Below, piece after piece: positions 35,618 to 44,123 of a stretch of 64,000 nucleotides of DNA (the stretch's first letter is position 1; every line of letters starts with the position of its first letter). Where the stretch lies: contig QWPW01000006.1 of assembly GCA_003671025.1 (NCBI GenBank), forward strand, positions 45,083-109,082, given 5' to 3'. Origin of the DNA: Planctomycetota bacterium (lineage in GTDB: Bacteria; Planctomycetota; Phycisphaerae; Phycisphaerales; SM1A02). The notes beneath the pieces are model-generated. The model was not told where the DNA came from and did no database searches. It worked only from the letters and a program-made list of their open reading frames with translations. Position numbers and translations under genes: made by a program.

Positions 35618-36685
35618 TTACGCCGCCAACATTCGGTCGAGCTTGTCGGGAAACGACGCCTGCGCCACTGCGTCGTCGCGCGAAATCATGCCGTTGAAGT
35701 AGAGCTCCGCAATCGAGTTGTCCAGAGTGGTCATTCCGATGGAACGACTGGTCTCGATGACGTTGGGGATTTCGTAGGTGCGCGCTTCGCGAATGATGTT
35801 GCGCACCGCGGGCGTGCACAGCATCACTTCGATGGCCGGAACCATGCCCGGCTTGTCGATGCGACGAAACAGCGTTTGTGAAATCACCGCTTGCAGTGTG
35901 TTGGCCAACATCGCGCGAATCTGATTCTGCTGATTCGCGGGATACATGTCGACGATGCGCTCGACAGTCTGACTGGCGTTGACGGTGTGCAACGTCGAGA
36001 GCACCAAGTGCCCAGTTTCTGCGGCAGTAATTGCCAATGCAGTGGTGTCGAGGTCGCGCATTTCACCGACGAGAATGATGTCGGGATCTTGACGCAACGC
36101 ATGTTTGAGACCGCTGGCAAACGTTGGCATGTCGGCGCCGAGTTCGCGTTGCTCGATCAAACACTTCTGACTTTGAAACGTGTACTCCACGGGATCTTCG
36201 AGCGTGATGATGTGCTTGCGATAGCGCTCATTCATCGCTTGAATCATCGCGGCGAGGGTGGTCGATTTACCCGAACCGGTATCACCCGTGACCAACACCA
36301 ATCCGCGCGGCAGATAGGTGAGGCGGGTGATGACCTCGGGGAGATTCAACATCGCCAGCGGCGGAACCTTGGTGCGAATTGCACGCATGGCCATGCCCAC
36401 CACGCCGCGCTGCATGTGCGCGTTGACGCGGTAACGACGAAAGCCTGGGATTTCGTAGGAGAAATCGAGATCGAGATGCTGTTCGAAATGACGACGCTGG
36501 TGTTCATTGGTCACCGACGCCAACACCCGCCACATGTCTTCACCCGAGAGCTCGGGCATATCGAGTGGCTGCATCACGGTCTGCGAACGAATCATCGGTG
36601 GATGACCGGAGACGAGATGGATATCCGAGGCGTCGGCCTCGTTGGCTTTTCTGAGGATGTCATTAAGCGGTGATGATTCCGACAC
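35618..36685 (-). CDS. pilT: Type IV pilus twitching-motility ATPase PilT
   Basis: A retraction-type ATPase of the PilT family (355 residues from the GTG at 36685). Motifs: DIHLVSGHPPMIR near the N-terminus, Walker A TGDTGSGKSTTLAAMI, Asp-box-like IITLEDPVEYTF, Walker B DPDIILVGEMRDLDT, His box STLHTVNASQT, and the PilT-like QTLFRR. The GTG was chosen because GGAGGG lies seven bases before it; the track ATG at 36730 has no such site. It is the first gene of the operon. No PilB extension ATPase is present here, so either PilT acts with a partner elsewhere or it serves a pseudopilus. Confidence 0.9.
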   Translation of the reverse strand: MSESSPLNDILRKANEADASDIHLVSGHPPMIRSQTVMQPLDMPELSGEDMWRVLASVTNEHQRRHFEQHLDLDFSYEIPGFRRYRVNAHMQRGVVGMAMRAIRTKVPPLAMLNLPEVITRLTYLPRGLVLVTGDTGSGKSTTLAAMIQAMNERYRKHIITLEDPVEYTFQSQKCLIEQRELGADMPTFASGLKHALRQDPDIILVGEMRDLDTTALAITAAETGHLVLSTLHTVNASQTVERIVDMYPANQQNQIRAMLANTLQAVISQTLFRRIDKPGMVPAIEVMLCTPAVRNIIREARTYEIPNVIETSRSIGMTTLDNSIAELYFNGMISRDDAVAQASFPDKLDRMLAA

Positions 36686-36865
36686 GAGCGAGTCCCTCCG
36701 AGTGACTGTCGTCATCGGTCGCAGGGTCAACGCAAGTGAGGAGCGCGAGTGAGCGAGTGGATTTCCATCACGCGCACGGTGGTGCAGATGTCACGGCGCG
36801 AACACATCGACCGTTACAGGGCGTTGCGCCGAACACGCGGCAGGTATTACACAAGGTTGGGTTGT

Positions 36866-37378
36866 TTACCCGCCCTGGGCGGGAGTCGTCGCGATGGGCG
36901 GAGTTTCCGATGGCGTCGTCGGCGCGGGGCGAATCGAGTCGCCGCGTCCATCGACGCTGGTCGCGGTCTTGAGAATTCCCGCTTCATACAAGATGCGCAC
37001 CACCGACTCGGGATCGCGATACCCAAGCGTTCCCGTAACCGTCCACGATGTCGCACCACCCTGCAGACTCGCGGTGGGAACGACCGCAGGAATCGTCGCA
37101 GTCACGCGCTCGCCCGGCGGCAACGCGCGCAGCGCCGCCCACTTTCCACCGTAGGCCGCGCCATCTGCAAGTCGCAGCACGTAGTCGTATTCGATGAGTT
37201 CGATCTCATCTTCGCCGGGGTTCAACAGTTCGAGTGTGATGACGACCGCAGTCGTGTCACCTTTGGATGATCCGATGGTGACGGCGGATGCTTGCGCCTT
37301 GGGACGAACGAGCGTGCAGCCTGTCGTAAGCACGAGCGCAAATGCGCAAACGCAGGCAAAACTCCAGCGTTTCGTCAT
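36866..37378 (-). CDS. Lipoprotein with LEA/WHy-like domain
   Basis: A 170-residue lipoprotein: signal WSFACVCAFALVLTTGC with the lipidated Cys. The mature part reads VVITLELLNPGEDEIELIEYDYVLRL, which is the pattern of LEA14/WHy-like beta domains, where a conserved Asn-Pro follows the first strand. A Pro/Thr-rich tail closes the protein. It lies 180 bases upstream of pilT on the same strand and is divergent from the 1512-residue gene. The role is unknown; similar domains often bind or protect envelope components. Confidence 0.65.
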   Translation of the reverse strand: MTKRWSFACVCAFALVLTTGCTLVRPKAQASAVTIGSSKGDTTAVVITLELLNPGEDEIELIEYDYVLRLADGAAYGGKWAALRALPPGERVTATIPAVVPTASLQGGATSWTVTGTLGYRDPESVVRILYEAGILKTATSVDGRGDSIRPAPTTPSETPPIATTPAQGG

Positions 37379-37547
37379 CGCGAGGTCACGCACGATGTGG
37401 GACGCAAACGGATGCGCAAAGCGATGAGCGTGGAGATTTGAAGGTCGGCACATGCACCTTTGAATGTAGCAGGATCGTTGCGGATTCTCCGCGTGTACAG
37501 AGTCACGCGAGCCTGTGTTGTGAATCGCTCTTGGTTACGCTTTGTCT

Positions 37548-40500
37548 ATGCCGCGCATCCGCTGCAACACCGCTGATCTAGATGCTTGCGCCACTCAGCA
37601 GCATGCATGGTCGAGTGCGTGCATCACGCGCGGAGTCCGCAGTTTTCCGTGGCGCGCGCCGGTCATCAATCATCAACTGTTACTAGTGGGCGTGTGTTTC
37701 ATCGTCACGATGCAGTTGCCGTGGAACAGCGCGTGCATGGCGCAGCAATCGACGATGCCCGCCATCGCGGACTCGCCCACCGCGCAAGCTCTCTTTGAAG
37801 AAGCGTTGGCGCAAGCTGCGGAAAACCCCGCGGAAAGCGCGCGTATCGCGCGGCGACTGCTCGACGAGTACGGAACCAAAGTGATTCGCATCGGTGACGC
37901 GAGCGATGGTTTGTTCGCGTCGGTCTCGGATGAAACCGAGCGCATGTTGCTCGCGACTCCTTCGGTGTTGACGCGCTTTCGCGATGCGCAATCGCGCGAT
38001 GCGCAGCGCATGTTGGATGAACTCGGTCCGCTGGTGACTGCGGCGCGTCGACGACTGACTCCTGCGGGATTGGTCGCGACCATTCTCGTGGCGCAACGCG
38101 CGTTGCATTCGGACCGACCTGCGGAAGCGGTGGCGGCGTTGTCGCGCGTGAGTGCGCATCCAGATTTGCGCGGCGCAGAAGCCATCGCATGCGCAGGCAT
38201 CGAAGCGTCTGCGCGGAGACGTCTCGGCGATGCATTGGGCGCAGACATTGCGTTGGCGCGATTGGAAGCGCTCGCAGCCGACGCGCGAATCAACGTGGAG
38301 AACGCGTCAACAGCGCAGCTCCAAGCACAAGCACGGTTGTTGTCCGACGTGACGGCAGCGCTGGCATCGGCGCGCGCAACTGTGGTCGAGCACAACGCAA
38401 CTCGGGCGCGTTCACCGTTGCTCACAGGAACCGCGACGGAAATCCCCGCGACATCATGGCGCGAGATTTGGTCGCTCGATCTCGAAGAGACGCTCTTTCA
38501 GCGGCTCTTCACCGAGATGCTCGCGCAACAGTCACCGAAAGTCTTCGAGCGCAATCGCAACGCCGCGAGTTGGATGACGGTTGTTCCGACGGTGTTGGGT
38601 AAACGCATCTTTGTGCACGAAGGTCAACGCGTGCGCGCGGTGGATGCAGACTCGCGCGATGAACTCTGGTCGCGTGATCTCGGTGGTGTTGGTGTCGAAC
38701 GCGATGTCGGTGGTGTCGGTGATCTCTCCGTCGTGGCCGTCGATGAAGGCGCGCTCGTCGTGTACGAAGGTCATGCGTTCACCAACGCACGCAGCGGTGC
38801 CGCGCGTGTGTGGTGTCTTGACCCGCGCACGGGCGACAAGCGTTGGAGCATTGATCTTGATGGACACGAAGGACGCAACGAACTCGCGGGACTCTTTCCC
38901 GTGGGCACGCCGCTGCTCTTGCCTGAATTGATTGTGGTCTCCGCGCGCAAGCCCACGCAACGACTGGAGCAAGTCGATTGGTTGTTGGCGCTTGATCGCC
39001 GCGACGGCAGCGTGGTGTGGAGTTCATCAATTGCAGGCGCGCCAGGAATTCGCGCACTCGCGGGCCGTCGACACGCGGGCATCGTGGTCGACGGCGCGTC
39101 CATCGTCGATGCGACTCCGCTAGGCGCAGTAGCCAGTGTGCGCGCGACTGACGGTGCGATCGAATGGCTGCGTCGATTTCCAGTTCCGCTGCGCGAGCCG
39201 CGTTACACCGCAGAACCGTGGGAGTTCGGTGGTCCTGCGATTGCCGCGCAACGCATCTTCGTCATCGCGCCTGATGAGAGCGAGATCTACGCGCTCAATC
39301 GAAACAACGGCGCGTTGCTCGAAGCGAAACCGATTGGTCCGGGCACGCAGTGGGAAAGTCCGCGCTATCTCATCACTGCGATGAGTACGCCGGCGCCTTC
39401 GTCTTCGCGCGCAAGTGGCGAAGCCGTGAACGAAGAGGACGCGCGCGCCGCAACTCCGATGGTGCTTGGTGTGGGCAGCGACATCGTCGCGTTTGATGCG
39501 CGTGACCTCTCGAAGCGGGTATGGAGTTTCGCGGAGAACACGAAGTCGTTGCAGCCGCAGCGCACTGGTCTGGACAATCGCACGGGAATTCGCGGGCGGG
39601 TGAGCATTGCGGGTAACGCAGTGCTCGTGCCTGGCGTCGATGAGTTCACGATTCTTGATTTGAGTACGGGCGCGATCGTCGCGCGCATTCCCGGGCAGCG
39701 TCCCGCCAACGCAGTGATGGCTGATGACCGCATCATTGCCGCCGGTGATGAGTCGCTGCGCATCTTGATGCCGCCCGCGCGTGCCGAGTTGATTCTGCGC
39801 GAACGTCTCGCGTTGATGCCTGACGATCCCGCAGCGGCGCTCGCGTTACTTGATCTCGCACAAGCGACCGCGCGTCCCGCGTTGGCCATCGAAGCCGCGC
39901 GTGCAGCAGCAGCCGCATTGGCGCGCGGCATGGGAAACGAAGCTATTCGCGCCGATGCGATCGAACGACTCATCGTGCTCGCGTCCACCAATCCTGATGT
40001 GGGCGATGTCGCGCATCACATTGCCAGTGAACTCGTGAACACTCCCAAGTTGCGCGTGCGCGAGTTGTTGGCGCGCGGAGATTTCTTGCGCACCGCAGGC
40101 CGCCCCGTCGAAGCGATCGAATGCTGGCGCGCGTTGGCAGTGGACGAGGCGCTCGCGTCGGTGCTGGTGAGCAACGTCGTCGGCAGCGAGGTCGGCAACA
40201 ATGGAGTGGCGCGTTGCGTGCGACTCGAAGCGCTCTCGCGTTTAGCGCGTATCTCTGCGCGCGACGCCACGATCTCTACGCAACTCGAAGGGTCGGCGAC
40301 TGCGGCGCTGATCGAGTTGCGCGCCGCGTTGATCAACGACGCGACGAATGAATCGAGGCAACGTGCTGCGTTCATTCACGCACATCCGCGCACGCAAGTT
40401 GCGGTGGACTACGCGTTGGAGTGGATGCGCCTGTCGCAACTTTCGCCGCAAACTCCGCTGCACGACAAAGCATGCGCCGAGTCCGCACTGCGCGCGACAT

Positions 40501-42086
40501 TGCTCGATGCACTCGTCGCACCAGCGCGAGTGGATCTCGTTGATGCGGCACGCGCGCAACTCGAGCTTCACGGTGATGCGATGCAAAACGCGCGCGTGAC
40601 TCGGCGTATCGACAACTTGTTTGTCGCGAGCGGAGTTGATCGCGCGGGTCGCGCCGTGCGCGAATCGCGACTGCCTCGCGTGGGAACCGAAGTGGGAACT
40701 GGTGTTGATCTGCGCGCGCGTCTCGCGCGATACGACGGCGGTGCCTACGCAGGCCGCGCCGCAAATCTCGCGCTCGGCATACACGAGGGCGCGTTGGTGC
40801 GATTGAGCGAAGCCGATCTCTCCATCATGTGGCGCCTGCGATTGGACGACCGCGACCCGTTGGTGTTGTGGGCTTCGGATCGCATCGTGTTGTGGCAGTC
40901 CGTGGCGCAGGGCAGAGAAGGTGCGTTAGTCATCGATGCGTCGGGTGGCACAGTGCTCTACGCAACGCCGCGCGCGCATGAGTTGTGGCCAGTCGACGGA
41001 GACAAAAAAACTGCAGCGACTGTTTCCGATCCTCGCGCTGGTGTTGGCGACGGCGGAGTCGAGCCGTGGAAGATCATTCCCTTCTGTGATCAAGATTCGC
41101 TCGTCCTCGTGCGCGGTGATGGCGATGTCGCTCGATTCGCCCTCGCCGACAACACGCTGAATCCACGGACAGCGCGCGCGGTGCTTCAACATGTCACCGC
41201 CGCAAGTTTGCACGATGGAACACTGACGCTTGCGGGCCGCGTCGAACGCGAAGGCGTGATGTCGACGCAAGTCGTCGTACTCGATCCCGTCACGCTCACG
41301 GAACGATTTCGCTTCGAGCCGGTGACGTCGCTCGAAGTGCGTTGGTGCTTCGCGACGGCGCTCGGTGAAGTGTTTGTGGGCACCGCGGTCGGTGTCGAGC
41401 GTTGGACCGTCGACGCGTTCGGCGTTGCGCGCCCTTCGCTTGCGGCGGCGAGTTCAGATCTGTTTGAGAGTCGTATGCCTACGCTGCTCGGCGCGTCGCT
41501 GATGGTGGTTGATCGCTCCGATCGACCGCTGCGCATTCCGTTTTTCGAAGGCGTGGTGACGCCGATGATTCTTGCCGACGCGGCAGACGGACGCGTGCAA
41601 TCGTTCCGCGGCATGCAGACGATTGCTCAGGGTTTGTTGATGCACTGGGATGACCGCGTGGGATTGCTCGCGGCTAACGGTGAGTGGATCGGCGTTGACT
41701 CCACCGCACAAGAGCGCAACTTCGTCGCGGTGCTGCCCACCGAAACCGCAGTGCTCCAAGTCGCGGGAGCGGGAGTCCTCGACCTCATGGGCGCCGATCC
41801 CGCCTCGAGCCGCGTCGAATACGCGTACCTCGTGAATGCGCTCTCGCCCGAGCATGGTTTGCGCTTGACCAATGAGGGATTCGCGGTGTCCACATCCAAA
41901 GTCGACCGAGCCATGGTCATCGACGGATGGCTGCTTCTCTCGTCCACGCGCGGCACCGCGGCGGTAGCGCTTCCTGCAGTTTCTCCGCCGTTACAAGCGG
42001 TTTCCGCGGTTGCGCCGGGTGATGGTGTCGCACCTCATGCCGTCAACTCGACGGCCACTCCAGCGCACGCGAAGACCACTCCGTAA
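37548..42086 (+). CDS. Very large secreted protein with helical repeats and two PQQ-type beta-propellers
   Basis: A 1512-residue protein with a possible signal sequence (LLLVGVCFIVTMQLPWNSACMAQ), preceded by an unusually long N-terminus. A helical, TPR-like region follows (residues ~60-290), then propeller blades of PQQ/BamB type with the usual Asp-x-x-x-G-x-x-x-W pattern: RAVDADSRDELWSRDL, CLDPRTGDKRWSIDL, LALDRRDGSVVWSS, YALNRNNGALLEA. A second helical part (~740-1060) and a second blade-like region follow. The layout suggests a scaffold or sensor in the periplasm or envelope. No catalytic motif is seen, and the start (ATG 37548, TTG 37542) is uncertain. It sits between the two pilus-like gene clusters. 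Confidence 0.7.
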   Translation: MPRIRCNTADLDACATQQHAWSSACITRGVRSFPWRAPVINHQLLLVGVCFIVTMQLPWNSACMAQQSTMPAIADSPTAQALFEEALAQAAENPAESARIARRLLDEYGTKVIRIGDASDGLFASVSDETERMLLATPSVLTRFRDAQSRDAQRMLDELGPLVTAARRRLTPAGLVATILVAQRALHSDRPAEAVAALSRVSAHPDLRGAEAIACAGIEASARRRLGDALGADIALARLEALAADARINVENASTAQLQAQARLLSDVTAALASARATVVEHNATRARSPLLTGTATEIPATSWREIWSLDLEETLFQRLFTEMLAQQSPKVFERNRNAASWMTVVPTVLGKRIFVHEGQRVRAVDADSRDELWSRDLGGVGVERDVGGVGDLSVVAVDEGALVVYEGHAFTNARSGAARVWCLDPRTGDKRWSIDLDGHEGRNELAGLFPVGTPLLLPELIVVSARKPTQRLEQVDWLLALDRRDGSVVWSSSIAGAPGIRALAGRRHAGIVVDGASIVDATPLGAVASVRATDGAIEWLRRFPVPLREPRYTAEPWEFGGPAIAAQRIFVIAPDESEIYALNRNNGALLEAKPIGPGTQWESPRYLITAMSTPAPSSSRASGEAVNEEDARAATPMVLGVGSDIVAFDARDLSKRVWSFAENTKSLQPQRTGLDNRTGIRGRVSIAGNAVLVPGVDEFTILDLSTGAIVARIPGQRPANAVMADDRIIAAGDESLRILMPPARAELILRERLALMPDDPAAALALLDLAQATARPALAIEAARAAAAALARGMGNEAIRADAIERLIVLASTNPDVGDVAHHIASELVNTPKLRVRELLARGDFLRTAGRPVEAIECWRALAVDEALASVLVSNVVGSEVGNNGVARCVRLEALSRLARISARDATISTQLEGSATAALIELRAALINDATNESRQRAAFIHAHPRTQVAVDYALEWMRLSQLSPQTPLHDKACAESALRATLLDALVAPARVDLVDAARAQLELHGDAMQNARVTRRIDNLFVASGVDRAGRAVRESRLPRVGTEVGTGVDLRARLARYDGGAYAGRAANLALGIHEGALVRLSEADLSIMWRLRLDDRDPLVLWASDRIVLWQSVAQGREGALVIDASGGTVLYATPRAHELWPVDGDKKTAATVSDPRAGVGDGGVEPWKIIPFCDQDSLVLVRGDGDVARFALADNTLNPRTARAVLQHVTAASLHDGTLTLAGRVEREGVMSTQVVVLDPVTLTERFRFEPVTSLEVRWCFATALGEVFVGTAVGVERWTVDAFGVARPSLAAASSDLFESRMPTLLGASLMVVDRSDRPLRIPFFEGVVTPMILADAADGRVQSFRGMQTIAQGLLMHWDDRVGLLAANGEWIGVDSTAQERNFVAVLPTETAVLQVAGAGVLDLMGADPASSRVEYAYLVNALSPEHGLRLTNEGFAVSTSKVDRAMVIDGWLLLSSTRGTAAVALPAVSPPLQAVSAVAPGDGVAPHAVNSTATPAHAKTTP

Positions 42087-42271
42087 TGGGGTAAATTTTC
42101 GAAGACATTGAGCCGCGCCGTGGGCATGAATGATGCGCCATATTTTGTGGCGTGGTGGGTTGACAGATTGGTGTACAAGCGCGACAAACCCGCTCCCATC
42201 GGCGCGAATTCTTAGCGCGCCACGCATCACCAATGCGTGCATCTCGATGTATCGCTTGCAGGTCTTTCACT

Positions 42272-42736
42272 ATGACACTCATGCTCATTGAAAATTCTGT
42301 GATTGATCGCACGTCGTTCATCGACTGCGGCGCGGGACTTGCTGTCGTGTGCGCAATCGACAACGCGTCGTACTTCATCGGCGGCGAATCCACCGCCGTG
42401 CTCAACGGCGATGACGACGACGACGCGGGCTTCGAGCTCGACGATGACGATGATGACTTCGGCGAAGAAGAAACCTTCGGCGATGAAGACGCGCCCGCCG
42501 ACGACGATGACGACGAAGACGAGGATGAGGACGAAGACGACGATGATGACGACGACGATGCCGACGAACTCGGAGACGATGAGTCGAAGGACGCCGACGG
42601 CGAAGAAGGCGAAGACGACGGCGACGAAGAAGACGACGAGGAGTCCAAGAAGGACACCGATGACGAATCCGCATTTGGCGCCGCTGAAGACGATGACTTT
42701 CTCGACGACGAAGATCTCGCCGACGAGGACAAGTGA
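42272..42736 (+). CDS. Hyperacidic Asp/Glu-rich protein
   Basis: A 154-residue protein starting MTLMLIENSVIDRTSF. The first ~45 residues look folded (DCGAGLAVVCAIDNASYFIGG); the remaining ~108 are about two thirds Asp and Glu, with runs of up to eight Asp. I know no family with this layout. The charge could serve as a calcium/metal buffer or a nucleic-acid mimic, but nothing here proves a function. The codon set (GAC, GAT, GAA, GAG mixed) argues for a real coding frame; the minus-strand ORF over it is an Arg/Ser-rich shadow. A 22-bp repeat starts at its last codons. Confidence 0.6.
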   Translation: MTLMLIENSVIDRTSFIDCGAGLAVVCAIDNASYFIGGESTAVLNGDDDDDAGFELDDDDDDFGEEETFGDEDAPADDDDDEDEDEDEDDDDDDDDADELGDDESKDADGEEGEDDGDEEDDEESKKDTDDESAFGAAEDDDFLDDEDLADEDK

Positions 42737-42790
42737 CGCGTGGCGTTAGGACAAGTGACGCGCGACATTAGGACAAGTGACGCGCGGCGA
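42727..42790. repeat. 22-bp tandem repeat (x3) over the stop of the acidic gene
   Basis: The unit begins GGACAAGTGACGCG and returns exactly every 22 bases at 42727, 42749 and 42771, with a few changes in the second half. The first copy holds the Asp-Lys-stop of the acidic gene; the other two repeat this stop out of need and lie in the 88-base gap before the convergent lipoprotein gene. Confidence 0.85.
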
Positions 42791-42824
42791 TGACGAGCGA
42801 TCATTCGCTCATCCATCCGCGCGA

Positions 42825-44066
42825 TCAACCACCCATAAACCGCGCCAGCAGCAACTTCACGCCGCCGGGGTGAGGCACGACGAACAGAACGGTGGGACGA
42901 CCTTCCATCGCTTCCATCGCGCGAGGAACCGCGACTTCATCGAGGATCACTGTGCCGGGATCGCGCGTGAGTTCTTCGGAGCTCGCGTCGAGCGCGCGCA
43001 CGCGCACGCGTCCGCCCACGAGCACCGCCACACGATCATTCGACACGCGTCCCAGCGCCATCACGCCGCCGTTGATTGGACGCAATCCATCGGCATCGTT
43101 CCAACGCACGAGCGAATTGAGCGCGGGATGAAACGCGATCCAGTCACGGCCATCAATGCCATCGCGCACGCCTTGGGGCGCGAGCATCTGCGCGGCGGTT
43201 TGATCATCGGCGCGATCACTGATCAGCGCGCGCGTCAGTGATTGCGTGAGCGATTCATCGCTGGTGGGATCAGCGCTGGCGAACTCAAGAATCCCATCAC
43301 GTGCGCACATCGCAAACACGCGCGAGCCATCGCTGTTGAAGGTGGGAAACAAGTAACTGCGCGCGCCGTCTCCGAGCAATTTGCAAACCTTGCCATTGCG
43401 CTGCACGACAAGATCAAACTGTCGCTCACGCACATCGCGCGATGAATACGTCAACGCGCCGTCGATCCCCAACGACGCGAATGCATTCACGCGACCATCT
43501 TGCACCAACCACTCGATGTCGTTCTTGCCCCACTCGAGGCGACCAATCCAACGCGCGCCATCGGGACGCGGACTCTCGACTAAAAATCCGCGCGCGTCGC
43601 TGTTACGTCCGAGCACGAGTCCGCTGTCGGTCTCGCCTAGACGCACGAGTCCAGTCGGCGCGACGCGATACATCGCGATGCGCGAAGCCTTGGGTGCCCG
43701 CTGTCCCGGGCGCGCAAGCATGGTGGCGCCATCAGGTGGAGTGCCCGTTTGCACTGCGATGAACTGTCCGCTGGGAGAGAGCAACGGCAGCGTGAATCCA
43801 TCGGTGGTGATGGTGCCCAGTGCGCGCACATCCATCGACACGCCACTGCCAATCACCGTGCCCATCGCGTGCAGCGCATCAGGCCCCACACGCGGCGCGG
43901 CGGCGGAAATCACTGGTTTTGTAGGGGTTTTCGCGGTGTTCGGCGGCGTGCTGGTGGTGGTGACGCACGCAGCAAGCAAGAGTGTTCCCACAAACAACGC
44001 ACCCGCCGCGCCAAGGAAATTCCATCGGCGCGACGGGTGCGAGTAGTTACGGATGTCGATGCGCAT
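42825..44066 (-). CDS. Lipoprotein at the end of the type II secretion operon
   Basis: A 413-residue protein with a clear lipobox (FVGTLLLAACV) after a basic N-terminus. The mature protein has short strand-turn units that look like propeller blades (TLPLLSPSGQFIAVQT, FPTFNSDGSRVFAMCA, RDWIAFHPALNSLVRW), of the TolB/WD-like type. It starts 58 bases after the secretin gene and may act at the outer membrane with it, perhaps as a pilotin-like or assembly factor; this is inferred only from position. The ATG at 44066 is chosen rather than 44087. Confidence 0.66.
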   Translation of the reverse strand: MRIDIRNYSHPSRRWNFLGAAGALFVGTLLLAACVTTTSTPPNTAKTPTKPVISAAAPRVGPDALHAMGTVIGSGVSMDVRALGTITTDGFTLPLLSPSGQFIAVQTGTPPDGATMLARPGQRAPKASRIAMYRVAPTGLVRLGETDSGLVLGRNSDARGFLVESPRPDGARWIGRLEWGKNDIEWLVQDGRVNAFASLGIDGALTYSSRDVRERQFDLVVQRNGKVCKLLGDGARSYLFPTFNSDGSRVFAMCARDGILEFASADPTSDESLTQSLTRALISDRADDQTAAQMLAPQGVRDGIDGRDWIAFHPALNSLVRWNDADGLRPINGGVMALGRVSNDRVAVLVGGRVRVRALDASSEELTRDPGTVILDEVAVPRAMEAMEGRPTVLFVVPHPGGVKLLLARFMGG

Positions 44067-44123
44067 GAGCGTGTGCGGAACACGCACGATGTTTCTTTCT
44101 CATGCGCCCTTGCGCCGAGAAAC

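Noticed and set aside
42043-42828. Minus-strand ORF of 261 residues with a long Ser run
   Set aside because: Mirror of the Asp-rich repeat; the poly-Ser results from reading GAC/GAT codons on the other strand.
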